A stretch of DNA of 40,930 nt from Faecalimonas sp. (GTDB lineage: Bacteria > Bacillota > Clostridia > Lachnospirales > Lachnospiraceae): positions 1-40,930 of the forward strand of contig JAHHTN010000010.1 of assembly GCA_020024645.1 (NCBI GenBank). Direction: 5' to 3'. This document shows, in pieces, positions 8,173 through 15,642 of this stretch; position 1 is the stretch's first letter; each line of letters opens with the position of its first letter. A model generated the notes under the pieces. The model made no database searches. It saw only the letters and a program-made list of their open reading frames with translations, and was not told where the DNA came from. Both the position numbers and the translations under genes were made by a program.

Positions 8173-9185
8173 TTATTACATGTAGAAAAAATGCTCCACA
8201 GGAAGAAGTAGATAAGGTTGTTAAAAGTTTTGAAGAACAAGGGTTAGAAGTGAATTTTATTCAGGGTGCAAATTATAATGTTTTTGGCATTGTTGGAGAT
8301 ACAACTGTTGTGGACGAAAGGAAAATCCGTGCAAATACATGGATTGAAGATGTGACGAGAATAGGAGCACCTTATAAGAAAGTGAATCGTCTGTTCCATT
8401 TAGAAGATAGTGTGGTAGATGTGGCAGGAGTGAAAATTGGTGGAAAAGAAAAAGTGGTTGTTATAGGAGGACCATGTTCTGTAGAAGGAAAAGAAGAAAT
8501 TTGTAATTTGGCAAAGAAAGTAAAAGAAGCGGGGGCAGATATGCTTAGAGGTGGAGCATATAAACCAAGAACATCACCATATGCGTTTCAAGGGCTTGGA
8601 ACAGCAGGAATTGAAGCGATGGTTGAGGCTAGAAGGCAAACAGGGCTTCCAATTGTATCTGAAATTATGAGTACAGATAAGATTGATGAGTTTATAGAAA
8701 ATGTAGATTTAATTCAGGTTGGCGCAAGAAATATGCAAAATTTTGATTTGCTTAAAGAGTTAGGAAAAATCCGTAAACCTATTTTATTAAAACGAGGATT
8801 GGCAAATACGATAGAAGAATGGCTTATGTCTGCGGAATATATTATGGCTGGAGGAAATAGTCAAGTTATTCTTTGTGAGAGAGGAATACGTACATTTGAA
8901 AAATATACAAGAAATACTTTGGATTTAAGTGTTGTGCCAATTATTAAACGAAAGAGTCATTTACCAATTATTATTGATCCGTCCCATGCTACAGGTGATT
9001 GGGAACTTGTAGAATCTATGAGCCTTGCAGCAGTAGCAGCGGGAGCTGATGGTTTAATTGTAGAAGTACACGATAATCCAGAATGTGCGTGGAGTGATGG
9101 AGCACAATCATTAAAACCAGAGAAATTTAAAGCGATGATTGATAAATGTAAAGTTGTAGCAGAGGTAATCGGTAGAAGTATGTAA
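8169..9185 (+). CDS. aroF: 3-deoxy-7-phosphoheptulonate (DAHP) synthase, AroF type Ib
   Basis: This enzyme joins phosphoenolpyruvate and erythrose 4-phosphate, the entry step of aromatic synthesis. The 338-aa protein has an N-terminal ferredoxin-like regulatory domain (about residues 1-75, 'MIITCRKNAPQEEVDKVV') as in the Thermotoga-type enzyme, where it mediates tyrosine feedback inhibition. It is followed by the TIM barrel. Active-site motifs include 'GGPCSVEG' with the metal-binding Cys, 'RGGAYKPRTSPYAFQG', and 'IIDPSHATGDW'. It is coupled to aroB by a 4-bp overlap. Feedback control in this strain is inferred from the domain alone. Confidence 0.95.
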   Translation: MIITCRKNAPQEEVDKVVKSFEEQGLEVNFIQGANYNVFGIVGDTTVVDERKIRANTWIEDVTRIGAPYKKVNRLFHLEDSVVDVAGVKIGGKEKVVVIGGPCSVEGKEEICNLAKKVKEAGADMLRGGAYKPRTSPYAFQGLGTAGIEAMVEARRQTGLPIVSEIMSTDKIDEFIENVDLIQVGARNMQNFDLLKELGKIRKPILLKRGLANTIEEWLMSAEYIMAGGNSQVILCERGIRTFEKYTRNTLDLSVVPIIKRKSHLPIIIDPSHATGDWELVESMSLAAVAAGADGLIVEVHDNPECAWSDGAQSLKPEKFKAMIDKCKVVAEVIGRSM

Positions 9186-9189
9186 GGAA

Positions 9190-9221
9190 AAGAGCAGGAA
9201 CAACAGAGAGTTCTTGCTCTT
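9190..9221 (+). terminator. Hairpin after aroF
   Basis: AAGAGCAGGAAC (9190-9201) pairs with GTTCTTGCTCTT (9210-9221), 12 bp with one wobble and an 8-nt loop. Only CATATTATAT follows rather than a U-tract, so termination may be weak or the hairpin may have another role. Confidence 0.5.
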
Positions 9222-9323
9222 CATATTATATGCAATCTGTTTTAAAAAGCTTATCAAATGTTTTTTCAACGAATAATTCATTGTTGAAATGTGGCACACT
9301 ACTGAGAAAAAGAGGTGTGTAGT

Positions 9324-10208
9324 ATGAATAAGAAAAGAAATTTACATTGGGTAAGTATAGGCATAATTTTAGTTTGTCTGGGGATTATTTTCTTTCGTTT
9401 TCAAGAAAAGTGGGAAACAAGAAAAGATTCGCAGAATGCTGCTGGTGATTTGAAAGTACATTTTATGAATATAGGGCAATCAGAATCGATTTTAATACAG
9501 TCAGGTGGAAAAAATCTGCTTATCGATGGTGGGACGAATTCTACAGGTGGAAAAGTTGTTGAATATCTTCGTCAGGAGGGGATAACTTATCTCGATTATG
9601 TTGTAGGTACTCATGGACATGAAGATCATATTGGTGGAATTGATGCTATTTTATATAATTTTCAAGTGGGGGAGTTGTTTTTGCCTAAGCAAACATATAG
9701 TACACACACATATAGAGATATTCTAGAAATAGCAAGAGTAAAACATATACCTATCATTGTGCCAAGGTGGAAAGAAATACGCATGCTTGGAAAGGCAAAA
9801 ATGATGTTTTTATCACCTGAACCAAATAAAATTTATGAAGATATTAATGATTCGTCACTTGTTTTGCGGATAAGCAATGGGAAACATAGTTTTCTATTTT
9901 GTGGGGATATTAGCAAGAAAATGGAAAAAAGAATATTACGGACAGGTGCATATTTAAAGTCAGATGTTCTAAAATTAAATCATCATGGTAGCAATGATGC
10001 AAATTCTATGAATTTTTTAAAGAAAGTTTCGCCTAAATATGCTGTTGTTTGTTGTGCGAAGAAGAATGATTTTGGGCATCCTCATAAAACTGTGTTAAAA
10101 CGTTTGCAAAAAAGAAAAATACAATTATTTCGAACAGATGAACAGGGCGAGATATTGTTTATAAGTGATGGGAAAATTTTAAGAAGTAGCGTAAAACCAA
10201 TAAGATGA
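9324..10208 (+). CDS. ComEC/Rec2-like metallo-beta-lactamase fold hydrolase, membrane-anchored
   Basis: This is a 294-aa protein with one N-terminal hydrophobic helix (about residues 8-25, 'WVSIGIILVCLGIIFF') and an exported metallo-beta-lactamase domain. The metal motif is seen as 'GTHGHEDHIGG' (H-x-H-x-D-H), with 'FCGDIS' and 'LKLNHHGSNDAN' downstream. The 'VHFMNIGQSESILIQSGGKNLLIDGG' start of the domain resembles the C-terminal nuclease-like domain of the DNA-uptake channel ComEC, but the channel part is absent, as in many stand-alone clostridial homologues. It may be an extracellular nuclease or phosphodiesterase; the substrate is unknown. ATG 9324 is preferred over GTG 9315, which sits in the AGAGG site. 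Confidence 0.85.
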   Translation: MNKKRNLHWVSIGIILVCLGIIFFRFQEKWETRKDSQNAAGDLKVHFMNIGQSESILIQSGGKNLLIDGGTNSTGGKVVEYLRQEGITYLDYVVGTHGHEDHIGGIDAILYNFQVGELFLPKQTYSTHTYRDILEIARVKHIPIIVPRWKEIRMLGKAKMMFLSPEPNKIYEDINDSSLVLRISNGKHSFLFCGDISKKMEKRILRTGAYLKSDVLKLNHHGSNDANSMNFLKKVSPKYAVVCCAKKNDFGHPHKTVLKRLQKRKIQLFRTDEQGEILFISDGKILRSSVKPIR

Positions 10209-10281
10209 AATGAGTGATTTTCACAAAAGAAACATATTTTTTTGTTAATCTTAAAAAGACAATTCATGAGGAGAAAAGATT

Positions 10282-10959
10282 ATGGAACGATTAAAGATAT
10301 TAGTAGTAGATGATGAAAGTAGAATGAGAAAGTTGGTAAAGGACTTTTTGGAAAGAGACGGATTTACTGTACTTGAAGCGGGTGATGGTTTGGAGGCCAT
10401 GGATATTTTTTATGAACATAAAGACATTGCACTGCTAATTTTGGACGTGATGATGCCTAAAATGGATGGTTGGCAGGTGTGCAGAGAAGTGCGTCAAATT
10501 TCTCAAGTTCCGATTATCATGTTGACAGCGAGAACAGATGAGCGAGATGAATTACAAGGATTTGAATTGGGGGTAGATGAGTATATTTCAAAACCATTTA
10601 GTCCGAAAATTTTGGTGGCAAGAGTGGAAGCAATTTTAAGAAGAACAAATGTGTTATTTGCAGAAGAATCTATTGATGCAGGTGGAATTGTGATAGATAA
10701 AACGGCACATCTTGTTACAATTAATAATCAACCAGTGGAATTAAGTTACAAGGAATTTGAATTATTGACATATTTTGCCGAAAATCAAGGGATCGCTCTT
10801 TCGAGAGAGAAAATCTTAAATAATGTATGGAATTATGATTATTTTGGTGATGCCAGAACCATTGATACACATGTGAAAAAGTTGAGAAATAAACTTGGAG
10901 ATAAAGGTGATTATATTAAAACCATTTGGGGAATGGGTTATAAATTTGAGGTGTCATAA
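10282..10959 (+). CDS. OmpR/PhoB-family response regulator
   Basis: This is a 225-aa two-component regulator. The receiver domain (about 1-120) shows 'VVDDESRMRKLVKDF', the phospho-acceptor D55 in 'LLILDVMMPKMDG', and 'MLTARTDERDE' and 'YISKPFSP' at the conserved Thr and Lys positions. A C-terminal winged-helix domain (about 130-225) ends 'TIDTHVKKLRNKLGDKGDYIKTIWGMGYKFEVS', a classic OmpR signature. The TAATG overlap (10957-10961) couples it to the kinase gene. The regulon is unknown; neighbouring genes (ung, ComEC-like) give no firm hint. Confidence 0.95.
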   Translation: MERLKILVVDDESRMRKLVKDFLERDGFTVLEAGDGLEAMDIFYEHKDIALLILDVMMPKMDGWQVCREVRQISQVPIIMLTARTDERDELQGFELGVDEYISKPFSPKILVARVEAILRRTNVLFAEESIDAGGIVIDKTAHLVTINNQPVELSYKEFELLTYFAENQGIALSREKILNNVWNYDYFGDARTIDTHVKKLRNKLGDKGDYIKTIWGMGYKFEVS

Positions 10960-12434
10960 TGAAATATTCAATTAAACGTCAGATGGCAACTGTATTTATA
11001 GGAATTGTTGTATTTATTCTTCTTGCTGTTTTTATTATGAATAGCAGATTTTTAGAAGAATATTATGTGCAAAATAAAATGCAGGTATTAACAAATATAT
11101 ATACATCGCTTGATAAATTTTTAGAAGAAGATGAGGAGATAGATGCAGAAAATTTGAATAAAACTTTGGGACCTTTGGTAGAAAAAAGTAACGTTTCTCT
11201 TATTGTAACAGATGCGACGGGGAGCATTAGGATTAAAATGAGAACAGATGCGGAAAATGAGTCGTTAAAAACTCGTTTGGTAGGGTATCGTTTTCACATT
11301 AATCAAAAAGAAAGCAAATTGTTGAAAGCAAAAGAAGGATATGAACTTAGAAAAGCAAAGGATCCACGCAATAAAATGGAATATTTAGAAATGTGGGGAG
11401 ATTTTTCTAATGGATATGTCTTTTTGTTTAGAACTCCATTAGAAAGTATTCGAGAAAGTGTCTTAATTTTCAACCGTTTCCTTATGTGTATCGGAATTGG
11501 AGTTATTCTTGTAAGTATTTTGATTATATGGTATTTCTCAAAGAAGATTACTGATCCGATTTTAGAGTTGGCAATGATTTCAGAAAAAATGGCAGATTTA
11601 GATTTTGATGCGAAATATACAAGTGGAGGAAAAAATGAGATAGGAATCTTAGGTTGCAATTTTAATAAAATGTCGCAAAAATTAGAAACAACTATCTCTG
11701 AATTGAAAAGTGCAAATAACGAATTGCTGAAAGATATAGAGAGGAAAGAGCAGATTGAGACGATGCGCACAGAATTTTTAGGCAATGTTTCACACGAGTT
11801 AAAAACACCGATTGCTCTTATTCAAGGATATGCGGAAGGATTAAAAGAAGGGATTAGTGAGGATGCGGAAAGTCGCGAATTTTATTGTGATGTGATTATG
11901 GATGAAGCAAATAAAATGAATCAAATGGTAAGAAATCTTTTGACGTTAAACCAGTTAGAATTTGGTAAAGAGGAGATAACATTTGAGCGCCTTGATATTG
12001 TGAAGCTGGTTCAAGGAGTTATTCAATCGTGTGAGATTTTGATTCAACAGAAAAATGTCAAGATGAATTCTATTATGGAAGAATCGGTATATGTTTGGGC
12101 AGATGAGTTTAAGGTGGAACAGGTTATCCGAAATTATATCAGCAATGCCTTGAATCATGTGTCAGGAGAGAATATAATTGAAGTAAAGATTGTGAAGAAA
12201 ACGGAAACAGTTAGAGTTTCTGTATTTAACACAGGATCTCCGATTCCAAAAGAAGATATAGGGCATATTTGGGATAAATTTTACAAAGTAGATAAGGCAC
12301 GTACAAGAGAGTATGGAGGAAATGGTATCGGTCTTTCCATTGTGAAAGCAATTATGGAATCCTTCCATAAAGAATATGGTGTGAAAAATTATGATAACGG
12401 TGTAGAATTTTTTATGGAATTGGATTTAAAATAA
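10959..12434 (+). CDS. Sensor histidine kinase
   Basis: This 491-aa membrane kinase is the partner of the upstream regulator. The first TM is at about 8-30, the extracytoplasmic sensor at about 31-170, the second TM at about 171-192 ('FLMCIGIGVILVSILIIWYF'), followed by a HAMP linker. The HisKA motif 'FLGNVSHELKTPIALIQGYA' carries the phospho-acceptor H279. The ATPase domain shows N-box 'EQVIRNYISNALNHV', G1-box 'VFNTGSPIP' and 'IWDKFYKVDKARTREYGGNG' with 'GIGLSIV'. The signal is unknown. The 'AEGLKEG' after the His and the general layout resemble PhoR/ResE-like kinases. Confidence 0.95.
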   Translation: MKYSIKRQMATVFIGIVVFILLAVFIMNSRFLEEYYVQNKMQVLTNIYTSLDKFLEEDEEIDAENLNKTLGPLVEKSNVSLIVTDATGSIRIKMRTDAENESLKTRLVGYRFHINQKESKLLKAKEGYELRKAKDPRNKMEYLEMWGDFSNGYVFLFRTPLESIRESVLIFNRFLMCIGIGVILVSILIIWYFSKKITDPILELAMISEKMADLDFDAKYTSGGKNEIGILGCNFNKMSQKLETTISELKSANNELLKDIERKEQIETMRTEFLGNVSHELKTPIALIQGYAEGLKEGISEDAESREFYCDVIMDEANKMNQMVRNLLTLNQLEFGKEEITFERLDIVKLVQGVIQSCEILIQQKNVKMNSIMEESVYVWADEFKVEQVIRNYISNALNHVSGENIIEVKIVKKTETVRVSVFNTGSPIPKEDIGHIWDKFYKVDKARTREYGGNGIGLSIVKAIMESFHKEYGVKNYDNGVEFFMELDLK

Positions 12435-12458
12435 GGAAATAAAAAAGGAGATACCAAC

Positions 12459-13133
12459 ATGGGAGCGATTAATAATGATTGGTTAGAGGCATTGAAAGAA
12501 GAGTTTAAAAAACCATATTATGCAAAATTGCATAAAAAAGTATTGGAAGAATATCAGACAAATCTTGTTTTCCCACCAGCGGATGATATTTTTAATGCAT
12601 TTCATTTGACACCATTAAAGGACGTAAAAGTAGTTATATTGGGGCAAGATCCATATCACAATGTAAATCAAGCACATGGACTATGTTTTTCTGTGAAGCC
12701 GGAGGTGGACATTCCACCTTCGCTTGTAAATATTTATAAAGAGTTACATGATGATTTGGGGTGTGAGATTCCAAATCACGGCTATTTAACAAAATGGGCA
12801 AAACAAGGTGTACTTATGTTAAATACAGTGTTAACTGTTCGGGCTCATCAAGCGAATTCTCATAGAGGAATTGGATGGGAAGAGTTTACAGATGCTGCAC
12901 TTCGTGCAGTTAATGCACAAGATAGGCCAATAGTATATATTTTATGGGGAAAACCTGCGCAAGCTAAGAAAACTATGTTGACAAATCCAAAACATTTGAT
13001 TTTGGAAGCACCACATCCAAGTCCATTATCAGCATATCGCGGATTTTTTGGTAGTAAACCATTTAGTAAGACAAATGCATTTTTAAAAGAATATGGAGTT
13101 GAGCCAATTGATTGGCAGATAGATAATCAATAA
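12459..13133 (+). CDS. ung: Uracil-DNA glycosylase (family 1)
   Basis: Ung removes uracil from DNA and starts base-excision repair. It has 224 residues, the usual size. Catalytic D64 lies in 'ILGQDPYHNVNQAHGLCFSV', the 'LMLNTVLTVRAHQANSH' loop follows, and H186 sits in 'APHPSPLSAYRGFFG', the minor-groove loop. An AAAGGAG site precedes the ATG. It sits 24 bp after the kinase gene on the same strand and may be transcribed with it. A strong terminator follows immediately. Confidence 0.96.
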   Translation: MGAINNDWLEALKEEFKKPYYAKLHKKVLEEYQTNLVFPPADDIFNAFHLTPLKDVKVVILGQDPYHNVNQAHGLCFSVKPEVDIPPSLVNIYKELHDDLGCEIPNHGYLTKWAKQGVLMLNTVLTVRAHQANSHRGIGWEEFTDAALRAVNAQDRPIVYILWGKPAQAKKTMLTNPKHLILEAPHPSPLSAYRGFFGSKPFSKTNAFLKEYGVEPIDWQIDNQ

Positions 13134-13157
13134 GAGAGGTTTTTCCTCTCTTTTTTA
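13132..13157 (+). terminator. Rho-independent terminator after ung
   Basis: AAGAGAGG (13132-13139), a TTTTT loop and CCTCTCTT (13145-13152) are followed by a U-tract, forming a textbook intrinsic terminator that begins within the ung stop codon. Confidence 0.85.
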
Positions 13158-13179
13158 GTTCTCTATTTTCTGTTTTCTA

Positions 13180-13208
13180 TTGACAAATTGATAGAAATAT
13201 GGTTATAT
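13180..13208 (+). promoter_or_regulatory. Promoter of the metal P-type ATPase gene
   Basis: TTGACA (13180-13185), a 17-bp spacer and TTATAT (13203-13208) form a near-consensus housekeeping promoter. Its -10 box is next to and partly overlapped by the ArsR-type operator, the arrangement expected for repression. Confidence 0.75.
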
Positions 13209-13232
13209 GAACATATGAACAGTTATTCATAT
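13205..13232. promoter_or_regulatory. Candidate ArsR/SmtB-type operator
   Basis: ATATGAACAG (13213-13222) and TTATTCATAT (13223-13232) form an imperfect inverted repeat matching the general ArsR/SmtB operator style (ATATGAA...TTCATAT). A second ATATGAAC half-site lies directly upstream at 13205-13212, giving a direct repeat. The site covers the end of the -10 box and the start region, so bound repressor should block transcription of the ATPase gene. The best local candidate for the protein is the CadC-like regulator at 18187-18546. Confidence 0.7.
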
Positions 13233-13250
13233 AAAAGGAGGTAAAATACA

Positions 13251-15506
13251 GTGAAAAAGCAGATAGAACAATGCAATTGCGAACATGAACATCATGAACA
13301 TCATGAACATCATGAACACCATGAGTGCTGTTGTGGACATGAACATTATGAAGGTTGTTGTGGGCATGAACACCATCATGTTAAAGAAGAGAAAAAAGAA
13401 TTAAAGAGTCATGCGAAAAAGGTAGTATATACAATAGAAAATATAGATTGTGCAAATTGTGCGAGTAAAATTGAAAAGAAAATCAATGCCTTACCAGAAG
13501 TAGAAGAAGCGATTTTAACTTTCGCAACAAAACAGTTGCAAGTGGCTTCAAATTCTAATGAAGATTTACTTCCACTATTGCAAGAAGTTTGTGATTCTGT
13601 GGAAGATGGAATTGTAATTACGCAAAAAAGTCAAAGCATTAAAGAACTGCGTGAAGCAAAAAAAGAAAGCAAAAAAAGTGAAATTATTAGTATTGGGATA
13701 GGTGCGCTTTTATTTGTGAGTGGAATGATTTTAAAAGAGAAAGTAGAAGTTCTCCCCTCCATTTTATTTATTCTTTCTTATCTTATACTTGGTGCGGAAA
13801 TTGTTCTTGTTGCAGGAAAAAATATTTTAAAAGGAAGAGTGTTTGATGAAAACTTTTTAATGAGTATGGCAACTTTATCTGCCTTTGCTATAGGAGAATT
13901 TTCAGAAGCTGTTGGTGTTATGCTTTTTTATCGTATTGGAGAATTGTTTGAACAGATTGCAGTAGAACGAAGTCGTTCGCAAATTATGGAAGCAGTTGAT
14001 TTACGACCAGAAGTTGTAAGTAGAGTGACGGGGGAAATAGTAGAAATAATTCCATCTGAGGAAGCAAAAGTAGGAGATATTGTACTTGTGCGTGCAGGTG
14101 ATAGAATTCCGTTAGATAGCATTATTGTAGAAGGAAAGAGTCAAATAGATACTTCGGCAGTAACAGGAGAACCTGTTCCTGTTCAAGTAAAAGAAGGTGA
14201 AAGGGTGACTTCAGGATGTGTTAATTTAACTGGGATGTTGAAGGTGAGGGTGGAAAAGATTTTAGAAGATTCTATGGTCAGTAGAATTTTACATTCGGTA
14301 GAAAATGCGGCATCAAGTAAGCCTAAAATTGATCGTTTTATCACAAAATTTGCAAGGGTATATACACCATTTGTAGTTGCGCTTGCGTTGGCAACAGCAA
14401 TTATTCCTTCCTTAATCACAGGAAATTGGGAACATTGGATTTATACAGCGATTACTTTTCTTGTTATTAGTTGCCCTTGTGCATTGGTTTTGAGTGTTCC
14501 GCTTGCGTTCTTTTCTGGAATAGGTGCTGGATCTAAAAAAGGAATTTTATTTAAGGGTGGTATAGCATTAGAGGGACTAAAAGATGTAAAACAGGTTGTT
14601 GTAGATAAAACAGGAACGATAACAGAAGGAAACTTTATATTACAAAAATGTGTTACTTTGGCTGGAACAGAGGAAGAATTACTTTATTTAGCAGGGAATT
14701 GTGAAATGATATCTACTCATCCAATTGGGAATAGTATCGTTATGGCAGGAAAAGAAAAAGGTTTACAGTTAGAACGTCCACAACAAGCTGAGGAAATTTC
14801 TGGAAAAGGTATTCGTGCTACGTTGAAAGAAGGGGAAGTCCTTTGTGGAAATCGTTCCTTGATGGAAGAAAATCAAATAGATTTACAGCAGTATGAAAAG
14901 AAATCCTATGGAACAGAAGTATTGGTTGCATTGAATGGAAAATTTATTGGTTATCTTGTGATTGCAGATACAATCAAAGAAGATGCCGTATCAGCTGTTC
15001 GCAAAATAAAAGAAGAAAAAATAGATATTACCATGCTGACAGGAGATACAAAGAAAAGTGCAGACACCATTGCAAAAAAAGTTGGAATTCAGGACGTTTA
15101 CGCACAACTTCTTCCGCAAGATAAATTGGAAAAATTACAATATATTCGTAACGAAAAGGGAAGAGTTATGTTTGTTGGTGATGGTATCAATGATGCACCT
15201 GTTTTAGCAGGGGCAGACGTAGGAGCGGCAATGGGAAGTGGAGCGGATGTGGCTATTGAAGTAGCAGATGTTGTATTTATGAATTCATCTGTGGAAGCAA
15301 TACCAACAGCAATTCGTATTGCAAAACAAACAGGGAAAATTGCTATGCAGAATGTGATTTTTGCTTTAACGATAAAAATACTTGTAATGGTACTTGGACT
15401 TTTGGGATTTGCAAATATGTGGTTAGCTGTTTTTGCAGATACAGGAGTAGCAATGCTTTGTGTATTAAATTCAATCCGAATTTTATATAACAAATTTGAG
15501 TTTTAA
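13251..15506 (+). CDS. Heavy-metal P1B-type ATPase (Zn/Cd/Pb exporter) with His-rich N-terminus
   Basis: This 751-aa pump exports divalent soft metals. Residues 1-50 are a His/Glu/Cys-rich tail with 'HEHHEHHEHHEHHE' and 'CCCGHEH' clusters, followed by a heavy-metal-associated domain (about 55-130, 'NIDCANCASKIEKKI'). Membrane segments flank the metal-transport motif 'SCPCALVL' (C408-P-C410). The phosphorylation site is D452 in 'DKTGT'; the 'THPIGNS' motif and 'GDGINDAPVLAGADVGAAMG' hinge are present. The CPC motif and soft-metal tail point to Zn(II)/Cd(II)/Pb(II), as in CadA/ZntA. The start is GTG with AGGAGGT 8 bp upstream. The promoter overlaps an ArsR operator, so induction by metal is expected. 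Confidence 0.94.
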   Translation: MKKQIEQCNCEHEHHEHHEHHEHHECCCGHEHYEGCCGHEHHHVKEEKKELKSHAKKVVYTIENIDCANCASKIEKKINALPEVEEAILTFATKQLQVASNSNEDLLPLLQEVCDSVEDGIVITQKSQSIKELREAKKESKKSEIISIGIGALLFVSGMILKEKVEVLPSILFILSYLILGAEIVLVAGKNILKGRVFDENFLMSMATLSAFAIGEFSEAVGVMLFYRIGELFEQIAVERSRSQIMEAVDLRPEVVSRVTGEIVEIIPSEEAKVGDIVLVRAGDRIPLDSIIVEGKSQIDTSAVTGEPVPVQVKEGERVTSGCVNLTGMLKVRVEKILEDSMVSRILHSVENAASSKPKIDRFITKFARVYTPFVVALALATAIIPSLITGNWEHWIYTAITFLVISCPCALVLSVPLAFFSGIGAGSKKGILFKGGIALEGLKDVKQVVVDKTGTITEGNFILQKCVTLAGTEEELLYLAGNCEMISTHPIGNSIVMAGKEKGLQLERPQQAEEISGKGIRATLKEGEVLCGNRSLMEENQIDLQQYEKKSYGTEVLVALNGKFIGYLVIADTIKEDAVSAVRKIKEEKIDITMLTGDTKKSADTIAKKVGIQDVYAQLLPQDKLEKLQYIRNEKGRVMFVGDGINDAPVLAGADVGAAMGSGADVAIEVADVVFMNSSVEAIPTAIRIAKQTGKIAMQNVIFALTIKILVMVLGLLGFANMWLAVFADTGVAMLCVLNSIRILYNKFEF
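13284..13319 (+). repeat. 9-bp tandem repeat encoding His-rich tail
   Basis: Four consecutive copies of CATGAACAT (the last with one change) start at 13284 within the ATPase coding region and encode repeated His-Glu-His. Copy number could vary by slippage without shifting frame. Confidence 0.85.
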
Positions 15507-15549
15507 TAGTGGAACCGATTAGATAAATAGAGAGTGTTGTACTAAATGC

Positions 15550-15628
15550 GATAAGCTCCCTTATAGGTGACAAGTTATTATGATTTTGCTTGTCTGCCTA
15601 TGAGGGAGCTTATCATCGCTAAAGCGAT
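15550..15628. repeat. Large hairpin between convergent genes, with adjacent small palindrome
   Basis: Arms at 15550-15574 and 15589-15614 pair over about 25 bp (GATAAGCTCCCT with partner AGGGAGCTTATC), with one bulge and a 14-nt loop. Next to it ATCGCT and AGCGAT (15615-15628) form a second small stem. There is no clear U-tract. It lies between the convergent ATPase and phosphoesterase genes, so it could be a bidirectional terminator, or a small non-autonomous repeat element. The outer sequence TGCGATAAG also resembles the right-hand AGCGAT. Confidence 0.6.
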
Positions 15629-15642
15629 AACATTGTTACAGA

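Noticed and set aside
7858..8240. Overlapping reverse-strand open frames inside aroB and aroF
   Set aside because: They lie wholly opposite strongly supported genes, have no ribosome binding sites or recognisable domains, and their composition (rich in Phe, Ile, Ser, Asn, His) reflects AT-rich antisense of real codons.
9259..9290. Imperfect palindrome TTTCAACGAAT / ATTCATTGTTGAAA before the ComEC-like gene
   Set aside because: Arms match only with unequal spacing and no clear promoter lies around it; too weak to call an operator.
13284..13319. Short tandem repeats as a CRISPR or regulatory iteron
   Set aside because: The repeats are in frame inside the P-type ATPase coding region and encode the His-rich tail, with no spacers.
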